A stretch of DNA of 47,537 nt, from positions 1 through 47,537 of the forward strand of contig JAHQVJ010000238.1 of the NCBI GenBank assembly GCA_019634415.1, written 5' to 3'. This DNA is from Myxococcales bacterium (lineage in GTDB: Bacteria > Myxococcota_A > UBA796 > GCA-2862545). The notes under the pieces were generated by a model that was not told the DNA's origin, searched no databases, and saw only the letters and a list, made by a program, of their open reading frames with translations. Position numbers and translations under genes: made by a program. Below are positions 32,423 through 41,413 of the stretch, piece after piece; the first letter of the stretch is position 1; each line of letters starts with the position of its first letter.

Positions 32423-33697
32423 ATGGGCAAATACAGCAATCCGAGCGGCTTGAGCTGCTCCTTCTGTCACAAGTCCCAACGCGAGGTCGACAAGATCATC
32501 GCGGGGCCTAACGTCTACATCTGCAGCGAGTGCATTCGGCTGTGTCTCGACATCATTCGAGAAAACACACAGCAGAAGCCAGTGAGCTGGGGGCACTCAG
32601 GTGTGCCCGCGCCCGCGAAGATCAAGACCTACCTCGACCAGTACGTGGTCGGTCAGGAGGATGCCAAGCGCAAGATCTCCGTGGCCGTGTACAACCACTA
32701 CAAACGGCTCGAGGCCAACGCCAACCCCACCGAGAGCGACGTGGAGGTCCAGAAGTCCAACGTCTTGCTCATCGGGCCCACGGGGACCGGCAAGACGCTC
32801 CTGGCCCGCACGCTGGCACGTTTCCTGGACGTGCCCTTCGTCATCGCCGACGCCACCACCCTCACCGAGGCTGGCTACGTCGGGGAAGACGTCGAGAACA
32901 TCGTGCTCAACCTGTACCAGGCCTCCAACAACAACCTGGAGCGTACCCAGCGAGGGATCGTCTACATCGACGAGATCGACAAGCTGTCGAAGAAGAGCTT
33001 CACCTCTTCGGTGAGCCGCGACGTGTCCGGAGAAGGCGTGCAGCAGGCGCTGCTCAAGCTGCTCGAGGGCACCGTCGCCAACATCCAGGTGCGAGGCAAC
33101 AAGCGGCTCCCCAACCAGGAGCACGTCCAGATCGACACCAAGGACATCCTGTTCATCGTGGGTGGAAGCTTCGAGGGTCTGGAGCGCATCATCGAGCAGC
33201 GGATCGGTCGTCGGTCCGTGGGCTTCTCGCGCGAGCAGCCCATCGAGGGCCGCACGGATCCCGAGAGCATCGAGCACCGTCGCAACCTGCTGAAGCAGGT
33301 GAACACGGAAGATCTCGACAAGTTCGGACTGATCCCCGAGTTCATCGGCCGCCTCCCCGTGATGGCGGTGATGGATCCCCTCGGTGTGGACGACCTCATC
33401 CACGTGCTCACCGAGCCGAAGAACGCCTTGGTCCGTCAGTACATGAAGCTGCTGAAGTTCGAGAAGGTCAAGCTGCGCTTCACCGACGCCGCCATCCGAC
33501 GCATCGCCGAGAAGGCTCAGGCTCGCAAGTCGGGCGCTCGCGGTCTACGGGCCATCATGGAGCAGGTGATGCTCGGCGTGATGTACGAAGTTCCGAGCAT
33601 CGAGGGGGTGTCCGAGGTCCTCGTCGGCGAAGACGTCGTCGATGGAACTGGCGAGCCGGTGTACCAGACCATGCAAGAGTTCGGCGGCGTGAGCTGA
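32423..33697 (+). CDS. clpX: ATP-dependent Clp protease ATP-binding subunit ClpX
   Basis: A 424-residue AAA+ unfoldase that feeds substrates to ClpP. The N-terminal zinc-binding domain has CSFCHKS and YICSECIRLC (CxxC...CxxC). Walker A is GPTGTGKT, Walker B is VYIDEIDK, the pore loop is GYVGEDVEN and the arginine-finger/sensor-2 part is KSGARGLRAIME. IGF-type loop sequence is replaced by IGRRSVGFS in the usual ClpP-contact region. Length is normal. The ATG at 32423 begins directly before the zinc domain; an ATG at 32363 would overlap the -35 box. clpP is not adjacent, unlike the common tig-clpP-clpX-lon order. The YqgE gene follows 14 bases later. Confidence 0.96.
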   Translation: MGKYSNPSGLSCSFCHKSQREVDKIIAGPNVYICSECIRLCLDIIRENTQQKPVSWGHSGVPAPAKIKTYLDQYVVGQEDAKRKISVAVYNHYKRLEANANPTESDVEVQKSNVLLIGPTGTGKTLLARTLARFLDVPFVIADATTLTEAGYVGEDVENIVLNLYQASNNNLERTQRGIVYIDEIDKLSKKSFTSSVSRDVSGEGVQQALLKLLEGTVANIQVRGNKRLPNQEHVQIDTKDILFIVGGSFEGLERIIEQRIGRRSVGFSREQPIEGRTDPESIEHRRNLLKQVNTEDLDKFGLIPEFIGRLPVMAVMDPLGVDDLIHVLTEPKNALVRQYMKLLKFEKVKLRFTDAAIRRIAEKAQARKSGARGLRAIMEQVMLGVMYEVPSIEGVSEVLVGEDVVDGTGEPVYQTMQEFGGVS

Positions 33698-33711
33698 GGT
33701 ACACTCCGCCC

Positions 33712-34266
33712 GTGGCAGACGGTGTCTCCCCAACGCTCCTGATCGCATCGCCCCAAATGCGGGACCCCTTCTTCGAAGGCACCGTCGTGTTGGTTTGGCA
33801 CCATTCGGAAGAGGACGGTGCTCTCGGAGTGGTGATCAACCGCGCCCTGACCCATCGGCTTCCGGAGGTGCTGGACCTCGAAGACGACGTGGATCTGACG
33901 GCCTACGACGACACCCAGGTGGTCTGGGGAGGGCCCATGGAGACGGGCTCGGGCACCGTGATCACCAAGGCAGGCTTGGAGGACGAGGACGAGGGCTGGA
34001 TCCTCCCCAACGGTCTCGGGGTCACCCGCTCTCACTATGCGTTGGTGCGGCTACTCGAGGCCCAGGCGCCGGTGATGCTGTGCCTGGGCTATGCCGGATG
34101 GGCGCCCGGGCAGCTGGATCGCGAGATCGAGGAAGGCGGCTGGCTGTTCACCGACTGCGACGCAGCCATCATGTTCGAGACTGCCCCCGAAGACCGCTAC
34201 GATCGGGCGCTCGCCTCGCTGGGGCTCACCTCCTCGATGGTCTGGATGCAACCCGTCGATGAATAA
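33712..34266 (+). CDS. YqgE/AlgH family protein (DUF179)
   Basis: A 184-residue cytoplasmic protein of the AlgH/YqgE family. The family hallmarks are present: LLIASPQMRDPFFEGTVVLVWHH near the start, ALGVVINRAL, WGGPMETGSGTVIT, CLGYAGWAPGQLDREIEEGGWL near the end. The biochemical role of this widespread family is not settled; in Pseudomonas it affects alginate gene expression. Starts at a GTG 14 bases after the clpX stop, so it is very probably in the same transcript. Length is typical (about 185). Confidence 0.9.
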   Translation: MADGVSPTLLIASPQMRDPFFEGTVVLVWHHSEEDGALGVVINRALTHRLPEVLDLEDDVDLTAYDDTQVVWGGPMETGSGTVITKAGLEDEDEGWILPNGLGVTRSHYALVRLLEAQAPVMLCLGYAGWAPGQLDREIEEGGWLFTDCDAAIMFETAPEDRYDRALASLGLTSSMVWMQPVDE

Positions 34267-34267
34267 C

Positions 34268-34286
34268 CGGGCTTCGCGCCAGCCCG
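34268..34286. terminator. GC hairpin between convergent genes
   Basis: CGGGCT (34268-34273) pairs with AGCCCG (34281-34286) around a seven-base loop, directly after the YqgE stop and before the end of the opposing pseudokinase gene. No T-run follows. Confidence 0.45.
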
Positions 34287-34326
34287 ATGTCGTCCGCACG
34301 GGACCGGATCAGAGCCCGCAGGGCCC

Positions 34327-35586
34327 TCAGGCGAAGAGCAGCCATCCCACCACCACCAGCCCGAGCGCCATCGCCATCAGGGTGAGCACGCCCGCGCCGA
34401 AGGCCGCCCCCACCAGGAACAACGCCGGACCCGTCTCTTGGGGCCGAGGAGCCGACGCCGAGGCCGGGGCGGGCACGGGCTTCACCTCATCGGGCGCGTT
34501 CGGGTGGCGGTTCATCATCGTGGTGGCTGCCGAGCCTGCAGCCGGGATCGGCTGGGCCAGGCTCACATCGTCGGGTCCCGACAGGGACATCGGCACGTTC
34601 CCCGCCACCCGGCGAGCCTCCGTCTTCGCCTGCGCGACCGGGAGCGGGGCCGGTCCGTCCACTGCGAGGGTACGCCCAACCAACGACAGAGGATCGTCGG
34701 GCGAGGGTTGCTCCAGCAGCGGAGGCACGGCCATGCGACAGAAGGCCCGGAGGCTGGCGCCGTCGCAGGCCTCAGCCACCTCGGCCAGGCGCTGGCTGAC
34801 GTGCTCGGCTGTGGGCCGCTCGCGCGGATCGTAGGCCAACATCTCGCGTAGCACGTCCGCGAAGGACTCGAAGCCCTCGGGAAGCTCGGCCAGGCGGTCG
34901 TCCAGACGCTGCTGCAGAGCGGAGGCCTTGGCCGTGGGCGCGCCCCAGCCCTCCCCCGTCGCCGCCTCCCACAGCGTGAGCCCCAACCCGAACACGTCGA
35001 AGAACGCAGTGGGCTCCTGGCCAGCCAGCGCCTCTGGGGGCACGTAGTCCAGCGAGCCGAACACCAACCCCTCCGTCTGCGTGGCGCGCGTGTCGAACAC
35101 CGCACGCGCCAAGCCGAAGTTCAGCAGGCGCACACCACCCGACTCCGTCAGCATGCAGTTGCGTGGGTTCACGTCGCGATGGACCACCTTCAGTGGCTGC
35201 CCAGAGCCCGGGTGCGTCGCGATGTGAGCGCGGTGGAGGATGTCGGCGAGCTCCTTCCCCAGGTGCGCCAGCGCCCGCGCCGGAATCTCGACCTCAGACC
35301 GAAGGCCAGGCAGCGCCACGCCCTCGTCGAACCGCATGATCACTGCGTCGGCGTCGTTGATCCGCACCACCTCCACCACACCGAGCATGCGCTCGTCCTG
35401 CAGCATCTTCAGCAGCTTCGCCTCGTCGTGCACCCGGCTGCGCAGGTAGACGTGCTCCGATGCCTCCGAGGAGAGCATGCGGACAGCGCACACCAGAGGC
35501 GCCTGTCGAGGGCCTCGGACCTCGGCGTGGTACACCGTACCCATGGCCCCGACGGAGAGGACCCGGTTGAACGTGACGGTTCGCAT
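34327..35586 (-). CDS. Tail-anchored pseudokinase with Lys-to-Arg and DFG-to-NFG changes
   Basis: A 419-residue protein whose kinase fold (about 5-265) is well preserved: loop VGAMGTVY, helix-C Glu in HDEAKLLKML, HRDVNPRN with Asp138, PPEAL and FFDVFGLGLTLWEA. The ATP-binding Lys is Arg36 (CAVRML) and the metal-binding DFG Asp is Asn156 (LLNFGLAR). Both changes abolish activity in ordinary kinases. A Pro/Ala-rich linker (about 330-380) ends in a single hydrophobic helix at the very C-terminus (FLVGAAFGAGVLTLMAMALGL), so the kinase fold faces the cytoplasm, tail-anchored. No alternative start exists; its ATG overlaps the ATG of the divergent carboxypeptidase gene by two bases. Probably a regulator or scaffold for active kinases. 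Confidence 0.85.
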   Translation of the reverse strand: MRTVTFNRVLSVGAMGTVYHAEVRGPRQAPLVCAVRMLSSEASEHVYLRSRVHDEAKLLKMLQDERMLGVVEVVRINDADAVIMRFDEGVALPGLRSEVEIPARALAHLGKELADILHRAHIATHPGSGQPLKVVHRDVNPRNCMLTESGGVRLLNFGLARAVFDTRATQTEGLVFGSLDYVPPEALAGQEPTAFFDVFGLGLTLWEAATGEGWGAPTAKASALQQRLDDRLAELPEGFESFADVLREMLAYDPRERPTAEHVSQRLAEVAEACDGASLRAFCRMAVPPLLEQPSPDDPLSLVGRTLAVDGPAPLPVAQAKTEARRVAGNVPMSLSGPDDVSLAQPIPAAGSAATTMMNRHPNAPDEVKPVPAPASASAPRPQETGPALFLVGAAFGAGVLTLMAMALGLVVVGWLLFA

Positions 35587-37573
35587 GCTCCGGCTCCTTG
35601 TCCCGTCCCGCCGACGGGCTCGCCGCGGGCGTCATGCTATCACTGCCGCATTCATCCTCGCTGGCTGCGCGACCAGCAGCCCGACCGAGGCTCCGACACT
35701 CGCCGAGGGATGGATCACCCTGCGCGACAACGCCTCCCCCGAAGACGTCGCCAACCGCGGTGCCATCTTGGTGGAGGGCCGACGGACCGCTCCAGACGGC
35801 CGCACCAAGGTGCGGGTGCTCTTGCAGCCCGGGGCTGCCGACCGACTCCGACAGGCAGGACACGACGTGCAGATCGAGCGGGTGGATCATCGCCTGGGCC
35901 CCCCCGGCGAGGGCTACCGAGATCCCGAGCAGGGAGGCGCCCTGCTGCATCAGCTCGCGAAGGGCCAACCCGACGCGCACATCGTGCGCCTGGGGTGGTC
36001 CGTCCAAGAGCGACCGATCGATGCCCTGGTGATCGGTCAGCCACCGGAGGCAGGGGCGCCCGCCCTGAGGGTTCTGGCGACCCACCACGGAGACGAGTGG
36101 TCTTCCTTCGAGGTTGCGCTGGCCTTGGCCGAGGCCCTGGTTCAGGGTTCCGATCCCCGAGCCGAGCGCGTCCGCGCCGAGGCCACCACATGGGTGGTGC
36201 CCTACGTCAACCCCGACGGTGTGGTGGCCGGCAGCCGGCACAACGCCAACTTCGTCGATCTGAACCGGAACTACGACTACCAGTGGAGTGCGGACGAGGC
36301 CCTGAGCGGAGACCGCCCGTTCTCCGAGCCCGAGACCCGCGCTGTGCGCGCCCTCGGACAGCACGTGCGGCCCATGTCGAGCCTGTCGCTGCACTCCGGT
36401 GCTCGCAATCTCGGGTGGGTGTGGAACTAGACCACCGAAGACGCCCCCGAGGCCGATCTGCTCGCGGCGTTGGCGCTGGACTACGCCGAGCGGTGCACCG
36501 CTCCGGACTTCTGGATCACCAACGGCGCACACTGGTACCTGTCGCGCGGCGACACCAACGACTGGAGCTACGGGCGCTTCGGCGTGCCCGACTACACCCT
36601 CGAGCTCACCGACCCCAAGGTGCCGCCCGCGGACGACATCGCCGAGTACGTGGGCTGGCACCTCGACGCCATCCTCGACTTCCTGGATCGCCCACCCACC
36701 TTGACCGGCCGCGTGGTCGACGAGCGCGGTCACCCACTGCAAGCCACCTTGCAGCTCACGGGCGACGTGACCAGCCAGCCCTTCCTCAATGATCCCCATA
36801 CCGGCGCCTTCGCCCGCGTGACCGATCCGGGAGCGACGCGGCTCACCGTGTCGGCCCCTGGCTTCGCCTCGACCGAGGTGACCCTCGACACGGCGCAACA
36901 CACTGCGTCCGAGGAGCTCGAGTTCACGCTGCAGGCCACGTCCCTCGCCGAAGGTGTAGCCAGCCCCTGGGCCGTGGCCTCTCGGCGCCGGGTAGCCCTG
37001 CCAGACGGGGCCCAGGCGCCGGTGGAGCTGCTCCAGGCCGGACACCCCGACGTGCCTACGGCCGTCAGCCAGGGGCAGATCATCGTGGAGCCCGACGCGC
37101 TGGCTCCCGGCGCCTGGTCCGTGCGCGATGCCACCGGCCTTCTGTGGCGCGACGCGTTGTTCGTGGTCCACCGCGAGCGCACGACCGTCGACGGCTGGGC
37201 ACTGAAGGACGCGCAGCTCGTCGTGACCGGATCTGGCTTCGGTCCGGGCACCTGGGCTTGGGCCTGGGTGGGTCCGCAGCGCCGCCCCATCCGCTTGACG
37301 GTGGTGGCAGAGCGTGACGACGAAGTGGTGCTGGAGCACGAGCTGCTCCAGAACACCGAGACGGGCGTCGACGTGGCCTTGTGGACCGCAGGTGCCCACC
37401 TCGCCCTCGAGGACGTTCGTGACGACGAGGTGGTCGACGTTACGGACACCGGTGCAGCCCCCATCGAGGTCGGCGGCGGATGTGCGTGCAGCACATCTTC
37501 TGGGCACCTTCTGCCCACGACGGGGTCCATGCTAGGAGCTGCTCTGTTCGGCCTGTGGAGGCGGAGACCGTGA
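35585..37573 (+). pseudogene. Exported M14 zinc carboxypeptidase interrupted by an in-frame amber codon
   Basis: One continuous frame of 663 codons is broken only by TAG at 36428-36430 (codon 282). N-terminal part: a basic segment then a lipobox (FILAGC), followed by the M14 fold with zinc ligands H168-G-D-E171 and His270 (SLHSG). The stop falls in VWN-stop-TTEDAP, where the family often has Asn-Tyr, so TAC or TAT to TAG is the simplest history. Downstream in the same frame are the catalytic Glu (YTLELTDPK, codon 340), a carboxypeptidase-regulatory beta domain, and a MYXO-CTERM-like end (GGGCACS, hydrophobic stretch, LWRRRP). The truncated 281-residue product would lack the catalytic Glu. Could be a recent pseudogene or a sequencing error. 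Confidence 0.8.
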
Positions 37574-38700
37574 TCGCACCCCTGACGTTGCTGGCCATCG
37601 CCGCCTGCTCGACCGCCGATCCCACGGCGGGAACCCTGTCGCAGAACGTAGGACAGGCCTTCGAGCCCTGCAGCGAGGCCGAGATCCGCTACCTGGCCAC
37701 GAAGCACAACTTCATGACCGCGTTCCGGCCCTGCGGGAACAACCACTTCGGGGACTTCAGCTGGTCGCTCGACGGGCGACAGCTGTACTTCCAGCTCGGC
37801 ATGGGCCACCACATCATGGACGCCGAGGCGCCCACCAAGGACACGCGGGTGGTGCCGACGCCCTCTCCCATCGGGCCGGCGGCGTGGGTGTCGTCCACGC
37901 GCCTGGTGGTGCCCGTGGGCCCCGACGCAGACGCAGCTGCCGAGGCCAACGTCCCGCGCCTCGCGCTGTACGACACCGAGCAGGCCTCGGTCTTCACCGT
38001 GAACCTCCCTGCCGCCTGGACCGAGATCCTCGATCTGCAGCGCGCCGACGACTCGGCGCACGTACTGCTGTCGGCCCTGGTGGAGGGCACCCGCAAGGTG
38101 TACTCGGTGGATCTGACGGACGGCACCGTCGGCCAGCCCTTCGAGTGGCTGTCGGCGGTCGACACCTTCTCGTATACGCCGAGCCAGAAGCTGCTGGTGG
38201 TGGGAGCGGGCAACACCGTGACCGTGCACGAGACCGAGCAAGGACAAGCCAAGGCCAGCTTCACCCCGGCACTCCGCGGCACGCTTCACCCCGAGGGTCG
38301 CTGGCTCATGCTCGAGCACGAGGGCGATCCCATCAGCATCTTCTACCAGCGTGCCTGGGACGAGCTGTCGGAGCAGGCACGGGAGCGGGAGCTGCGCCGC
38401 GCCCAGCGCTTCGAGGAACGCCTCCCCGACAGCTTCGAGACCGAAGTGCGCCCCCCCACCCTGTCGTTCGTGGACATGACCACGAGCAAGCGGTTCCGCA
38501 TCGACAGCGTCTACGGCAGCGACTTCGAATGGTACGAGCCGACCCCATTCTACGGCAGCTTCCGCCTGTGGGGCTTCGAAGGCAAGCAGTTCAAGCGCAA
38601 CGTGCTGCTGGGCAACTTCACCGATCGGATGACGGCAGCCGCAGCGGGCGCCACCTTCATCGGCGTGGAGCCCTTCGAGCCGGAAGCGGCTGCGCCGTAG
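37570..38700 (+). CDS. Predicted lipoprotein with propeller-like repeats, unknown function
   Basis: About 376 residues from a GTG at 37570 that overlaps the preceding stop (GTGA), with GGAG upstream. The signal peptide ends in a lipobox (LAIAAC). The body has repeated strand patterns such as FGDFSWSLDGRQLYFQL, RLALYDTEQASVFTVNLP, KVYSVDLTDGTVGQPF and LLVVGAGNTVTVHETEQG, which resemble blades of a WD40/TolB-type propeller. A charged helix (ELSEQARERELRRAQRFEERL) interrupts it. No enzymatic motif seen. Coupling to the M14 gene suggests they worked together at the cell surface. The last 44 bases overlap the end of the opposing membrane-protein gene. Confidence 0.68.
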   Translation: MIAPLTLLAIAACSTADPTAGTLSQNVGQAFEPCSEAEIRYLATKHNFMTAFRPCGNNHFGDFSWSLDGRQLYFQLGMGHHIMDAEAPTKDTRVVPTPSPIGPAAWVSSTRLVVPVGPDADAAAEANVPRLALYDTEQASVFTVNLPAAWTEILDLQRADDSAHVLLSALVEGTRKVYSVDLTDGTVGQPFEWLSAVDTFSYTPSQKLLVVGAGNTVTVHETEQGQAKASFTPALRGTLHPEGRWLMLEHEGDPISIFYQRAWDELSEQARERELRRAQRFEERLPDSFETEVRPPTLSFVDMTTSKRFRIDSVYGSDFEWYEPTPFYGSFRLWGFEGKQFKRNVLLGNFTDRMTAAAAGATFIGVEPFEPEAAAP

Positions 38701-40153
38701 CGAACACGGGCGCGTCGGTGCGCCGGTATACCGCCAGGATGGCCCCCGAGGGCAGGCGATAGCGCTCGAACCGATAGTCGCGCCGAAACCTCGGGAGCCT
38801 CGTCAGCTCGCGCCCCGAGCGGAACACGGGGGTGCGCCGCCCCCGAGCGGCACCGAGCATGATCACAGCAGGGCGTCGCTTCAGCACATAGGCGCCATCT
38901 GCCTTCTCGTGGCCCGCCTTGCGGGTGCCCATGTCCGAGATGTCGCGGTGGGCGATGTGGGCGTCGTTGAGGCCCAGCATGTCGAGGGTGGGCAAGCCGC
39001 TGGCATACGCCACGCTGCCCGCGGTGTTCGTGGCGATCCAGGTACCCGCGGGAAGCTGCTCGGCGAGGAACCGGCCCACCTCCACGCCGTTGCGACCCAC
39101 GTTGCCGTTCACGATCCGCTGGTGCAATTGGGCATGGAACACCGCGAACGCGACGTTCGACATCGCCCCCGCGGCCACCACCCAGACGATCACGCGGGTC
39201 TGCGCCACCTGGGCCAGCCCCACCCCGGCGAGCAGCGCCAAGGGAGCGATCACGGGGGCAAAGAAGCGAAACGCCGGCATCCCGTCGCCGCCCACCGCCG
39301 TGACGTAGACCGCATGGAGCCCCACGTAGCCAGCCACCCACCCCCAGCGCGCCAGCAGTGGCGCTCTGCCGTCGTCACGCCGCAGGACCCACACCCACGC
39401 CAGCAGCGGAACCAAGACCCCCACGGCCACCCAGGCGAACTCCCCGGTGTAGGCCACACCGCGCCACACCTGCGCCGACGTAGCCCCCACCTTGGCGTAG
39501 AAGGTGTTCGGCAGCAGCCAGCCATAGTAGGCCCAGCGGGCCGCGAAGAACGGTCCGTACAGAGCCACGAACGCCGCCACCAGCCGCAGTCGCCCCCGCG
39601 GCAGGGCAGCCGCTGCCACCACCAGCAACGCATCCGGTCGCGCCATGGTGGCCAGCGCACCCCAAACGCCCGCCTGAGCAGGCCGGCCTGCCTGTCGAGC
39701 GAGCACGGTGGCCAGCACCAGCAGACACACCAGCGCCACCTCCATGCCGCTCATCACCCACGCGGTGACCACACCACACGTACCGAAGAGCGCCGTGGAG
39801 GCCGCCGCCGCAGGAACGGGGATCGCGATGGTGCGATGGCTCGTGCCCAAGGCCGTCAACGCAGCCAACGCACAACCGATCCCCAGCACCTTGGAGAGGA
39901 CGGGCACCGACGCCCCCAGGGCTCCGCCCAGCGCCAGCAGCCCCATCCACAGCGGCGTGGTGTAGCCCTCGACCCGCTCCCCCACGTTGTAGACCGGGCC
40001 ATTGCCGGCAGCGAAGTGCTCCGCGTAGCGGAACGTGATGTAGGCGTCGTCCACCGTCCAGGGCTGTAGCCTGGAGCTGTGCAGGGCCAGTGCCGCAAGC
40101 GCCAGACCGGCTGCGCCGACGACCAGCCACCTCTGGCCCGTGGCCGCCGTCAT
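38657..40153 (-). CDS. Multi-spanning membrane protein, GT-C/GT87-like glycosyltransferase candidate
   Basis: About 498 residues from the ATG at 40153. Roughly ten to twelve membrane helices cover residues 10-360. The first outer loop has TVDDAYITFRYAEHFAAGNGPVYN, the DDA-x-I-x-x-RYA pattern of GT-C type arabinosyl/mannosyl transferases, where the acidic pair is catalytic. After the membrane part comes a soluble C-terminal region (about 370-498: RFLAEQLPAGTWIATNTAGSVAYASG, LDMLGLND) seen in related proteins. A lipid-linked sugar donor and transfer to an envelope glycan or protein is the family expectation; the substrate is unknown. Its ATG overlaps the stop of the upstream lipoprotein gene (ATGA). 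Confidence 0.78.
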   Translation of the reverse strand: MTAATGQRWLVVGAAGLALAALALHSSRLQPWTVDDAYITFRYAEHFAAGNGPVYNVGERVEGYTTPLWMGLLALGGALGASVPVLSKVLGIGCALAALTALGTSHRTIAIPVPAAAASTALFGTCGVVTAWVMSGMEVALVCLLVLATVLARQAGRPAQAGVWGALATMARPDALLVVAAAALPRGRLRLVAAFVALYGPFFAARWAYYGWLLPNTFYAKVGATSAQVWRGVAYTGEFAWVAVGVLVPLLAWVWVLRRDDGRAPLLARWGWVAGYVGLHAVYVTAVGGDGMPAFRFFAPVIAPLALLAGVGLAQVAQTRVIVWVVAAGAMSNVAFAVFHAQLHQRIVNGNVGRNGVEVGRFLAEQLPAGTWIATNTAGSVAYASGLPTLDMLGLNDAHIAHRDISDMGTRKAGHEKADGAYVLKRRPAVIMLGAARGRRTPVFRSGRELTRLPRFRRDYRFERYRLPSGAILAVYRRTDAPVFATAQPLPARRAPRR

Positions 40154-40812
40154 CGGCCCAGGCAGGTCCTCAGCATGTCGGCCTGCTCCCCTGACGGCCA
40201 CGGCAGCGTGGCGTGGGGCTCGTGGCGCTCGCCGAGGCACACCTCGTGCCCACGCAAGGTGATGCAGCCCGAGAACGTGGTCCCGTCTGGGGGAAACTGC
40301 CCGCCGATGATCAGGTCACAGATCTCGCCGCCCTGAACCAGCCGGATCCCGGACCGAAAGCTCGCGATGCGCACGTCGCGAGCGGCAGCGATGGCATCTC
40401 GGTATCGCGCGAGCGCCCGCCCCAGCGGCTGCAGCGGGGTCAGATCGACCCCCTCGGGCCCCATCGCCGGTCGGCATCCCAGATCCGTCCAGCTGGTCTG
40501 CACCAGGATGCGGCCGATGCGCGTCTCCATGTCGTAGGAGATCACCACCTCCACCGTGTCACCGAAGCAGGCACCCAGGTCCTTGCCCAAGGTGGCCACC
40601 CACTCCTGGGTAGCGAAGTAGCCCCGATACAGCGGGCTGATGTCCACGAACGCCAGCGCCACGTCCACCCCCTCCGCCGAGACCAGCGTGGCGTGCACGG
40701 AGGGGCGCTTCGAGGGGACGGGCTCCGCAGTCGGCGTGTCCGCGGACGCGGGCGGCGCCTCGGAGGCAGCCTCGGGCGCAGGAGCGCAGGCCACCAGCAG
40801 CCCCCCCCACAC
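40150..40812 (-). CDS. Predicted lipoprotein, unknown function
   Basis: About 220 residues from a GTG at 40812, giving a very short signal (MWGGLLVAC) with lipobox; the frame is open upstream, but only rarer start codons would lengthen it. A Pro/Ala/Glu spacer (10-35) is followed by an alpha/beta domain with paired cysteines (GACFGD, LGCRPAMG, ICDLIIGGQF, SGCITLRGHEVCLG, RTCLGR). No family recognised. Lies 17 bases after the DUF507 gene and overlaps the membrane-protein start, so it is in the middle of an operon. Confidence 0.62.
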   Translation of the reverse strand: MWGGLLVACAPAPEAASEAPPASADTPTAEPVPSKRPSVHATLVSAEGVDVALAFVDISPLYRGYFATQEWVATLGKDLGACFGDTVEVVISYDMETRIGRILVQTSWTDLGCRPAMGPEGVDLTPLQPLGRALARYRDAIAAARDVRIASFRSGIRLVQGGEICDLIIGGQFPPDGTTFSGCITLRGHEVCLGERHEPHATLPWPSGEQADMLRTCLGR

Positions 40813-40829
40813 CGCGTGGAAGACACCGC

Positions 40830-41348
40830 TCAGATCAGGCCCCGCTTCTTCTTCTCCGCCTTCACGGCGTTCTGCAGGGCGATCTCGTAGTCCACGGTGC
40901 CTTCTTGCACGTTCTTGATCTTCGACATGGCTTCCTCGCGGATCTCGCGCTCGTCCACGTCGTGTGTGCGGAGGACCTCCATCACCTTGCGGTGCATCAC
41001 CTGATCCTCCTCGTAGACCTCCTCGATGTTCGGGGAGATGAGGAGGTTCTCGATGAACTGGCGGGCCAGGAAGCGCTCCACGTCGTCGCCCATCGGGTGG
41101 CCCATCTGCTCCGCGATGCGCTTCCGGGTGCGACCGAACTCGGAGTACGGGATGTTCCGGTTCGACATGTACTCGCGCACGCGCTCCCGCAGCTCCATGT
41201 CGCGGCGGCGGTACTCGTCCATGATGGCGGCCAAGTCTTTTTCGGCCTCCTCACGGTTCGCCGAGACGACCTCGATATCCCCGTCGGTGGCGAGCCGATC
41301 GACGATCTCCTTCGCGATGAACGGGATCTTGGCTCGATACAACTTCAT
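40830..41348 (-). CDS. DUF507 family protein
   Basis: A 172-residue highly charged helical cytoplasmic protein. The start MKLYRAKIPFIAKEIVDRL, the EAEKDLAAIMDEYRRRD helix, GHPMGDDVERFLARQFIENLL and the lysine-rich end (VKAEKKKRGLI) match the DUF507 family, common in Deltaproteobacteria/Myxococcota and related phyla; function unknown. Many members are about 90 residues, so at 172 this looks like two family units, an observation from length and the repeat of an IxxEI/REI helix pattern. GGGGAG precedes the ATG. First of three tightly packed genes (DUF507, lipoprotein, membrane protein). Confidence 0.82.
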   Translation of the reverse strand: MKLYRAKIPFIAKEIVDRLATDGDIEVVSANREEAEKDLAAIMDEYRRRDMELRERVREYMSNRNIPYSEFGRTRKRIAEQMGHPMGDDVERFLARQFIENLLISPNIEEVYEEDQVMHRKVMEVLRTHDVDEREIREEAMSKIKNVQEGTVDYEIALQNAVKAEKKKRGLI

Positions 41349-41413
41349 GGGGCTCCCCAGGCGATGAGGCTCGCGCCTGCTCGTCGAGCAACGGCGGTGC
41401 GTCCGTAACCGGG

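Noticed and set aside
36428..36430. Amber codon decoded as pyrrolysine or another amino acid
   Set aside because: No pyl genes in view, the context fits a mutated Tyr codon, and TAG serves as normal stop for several neighbours.
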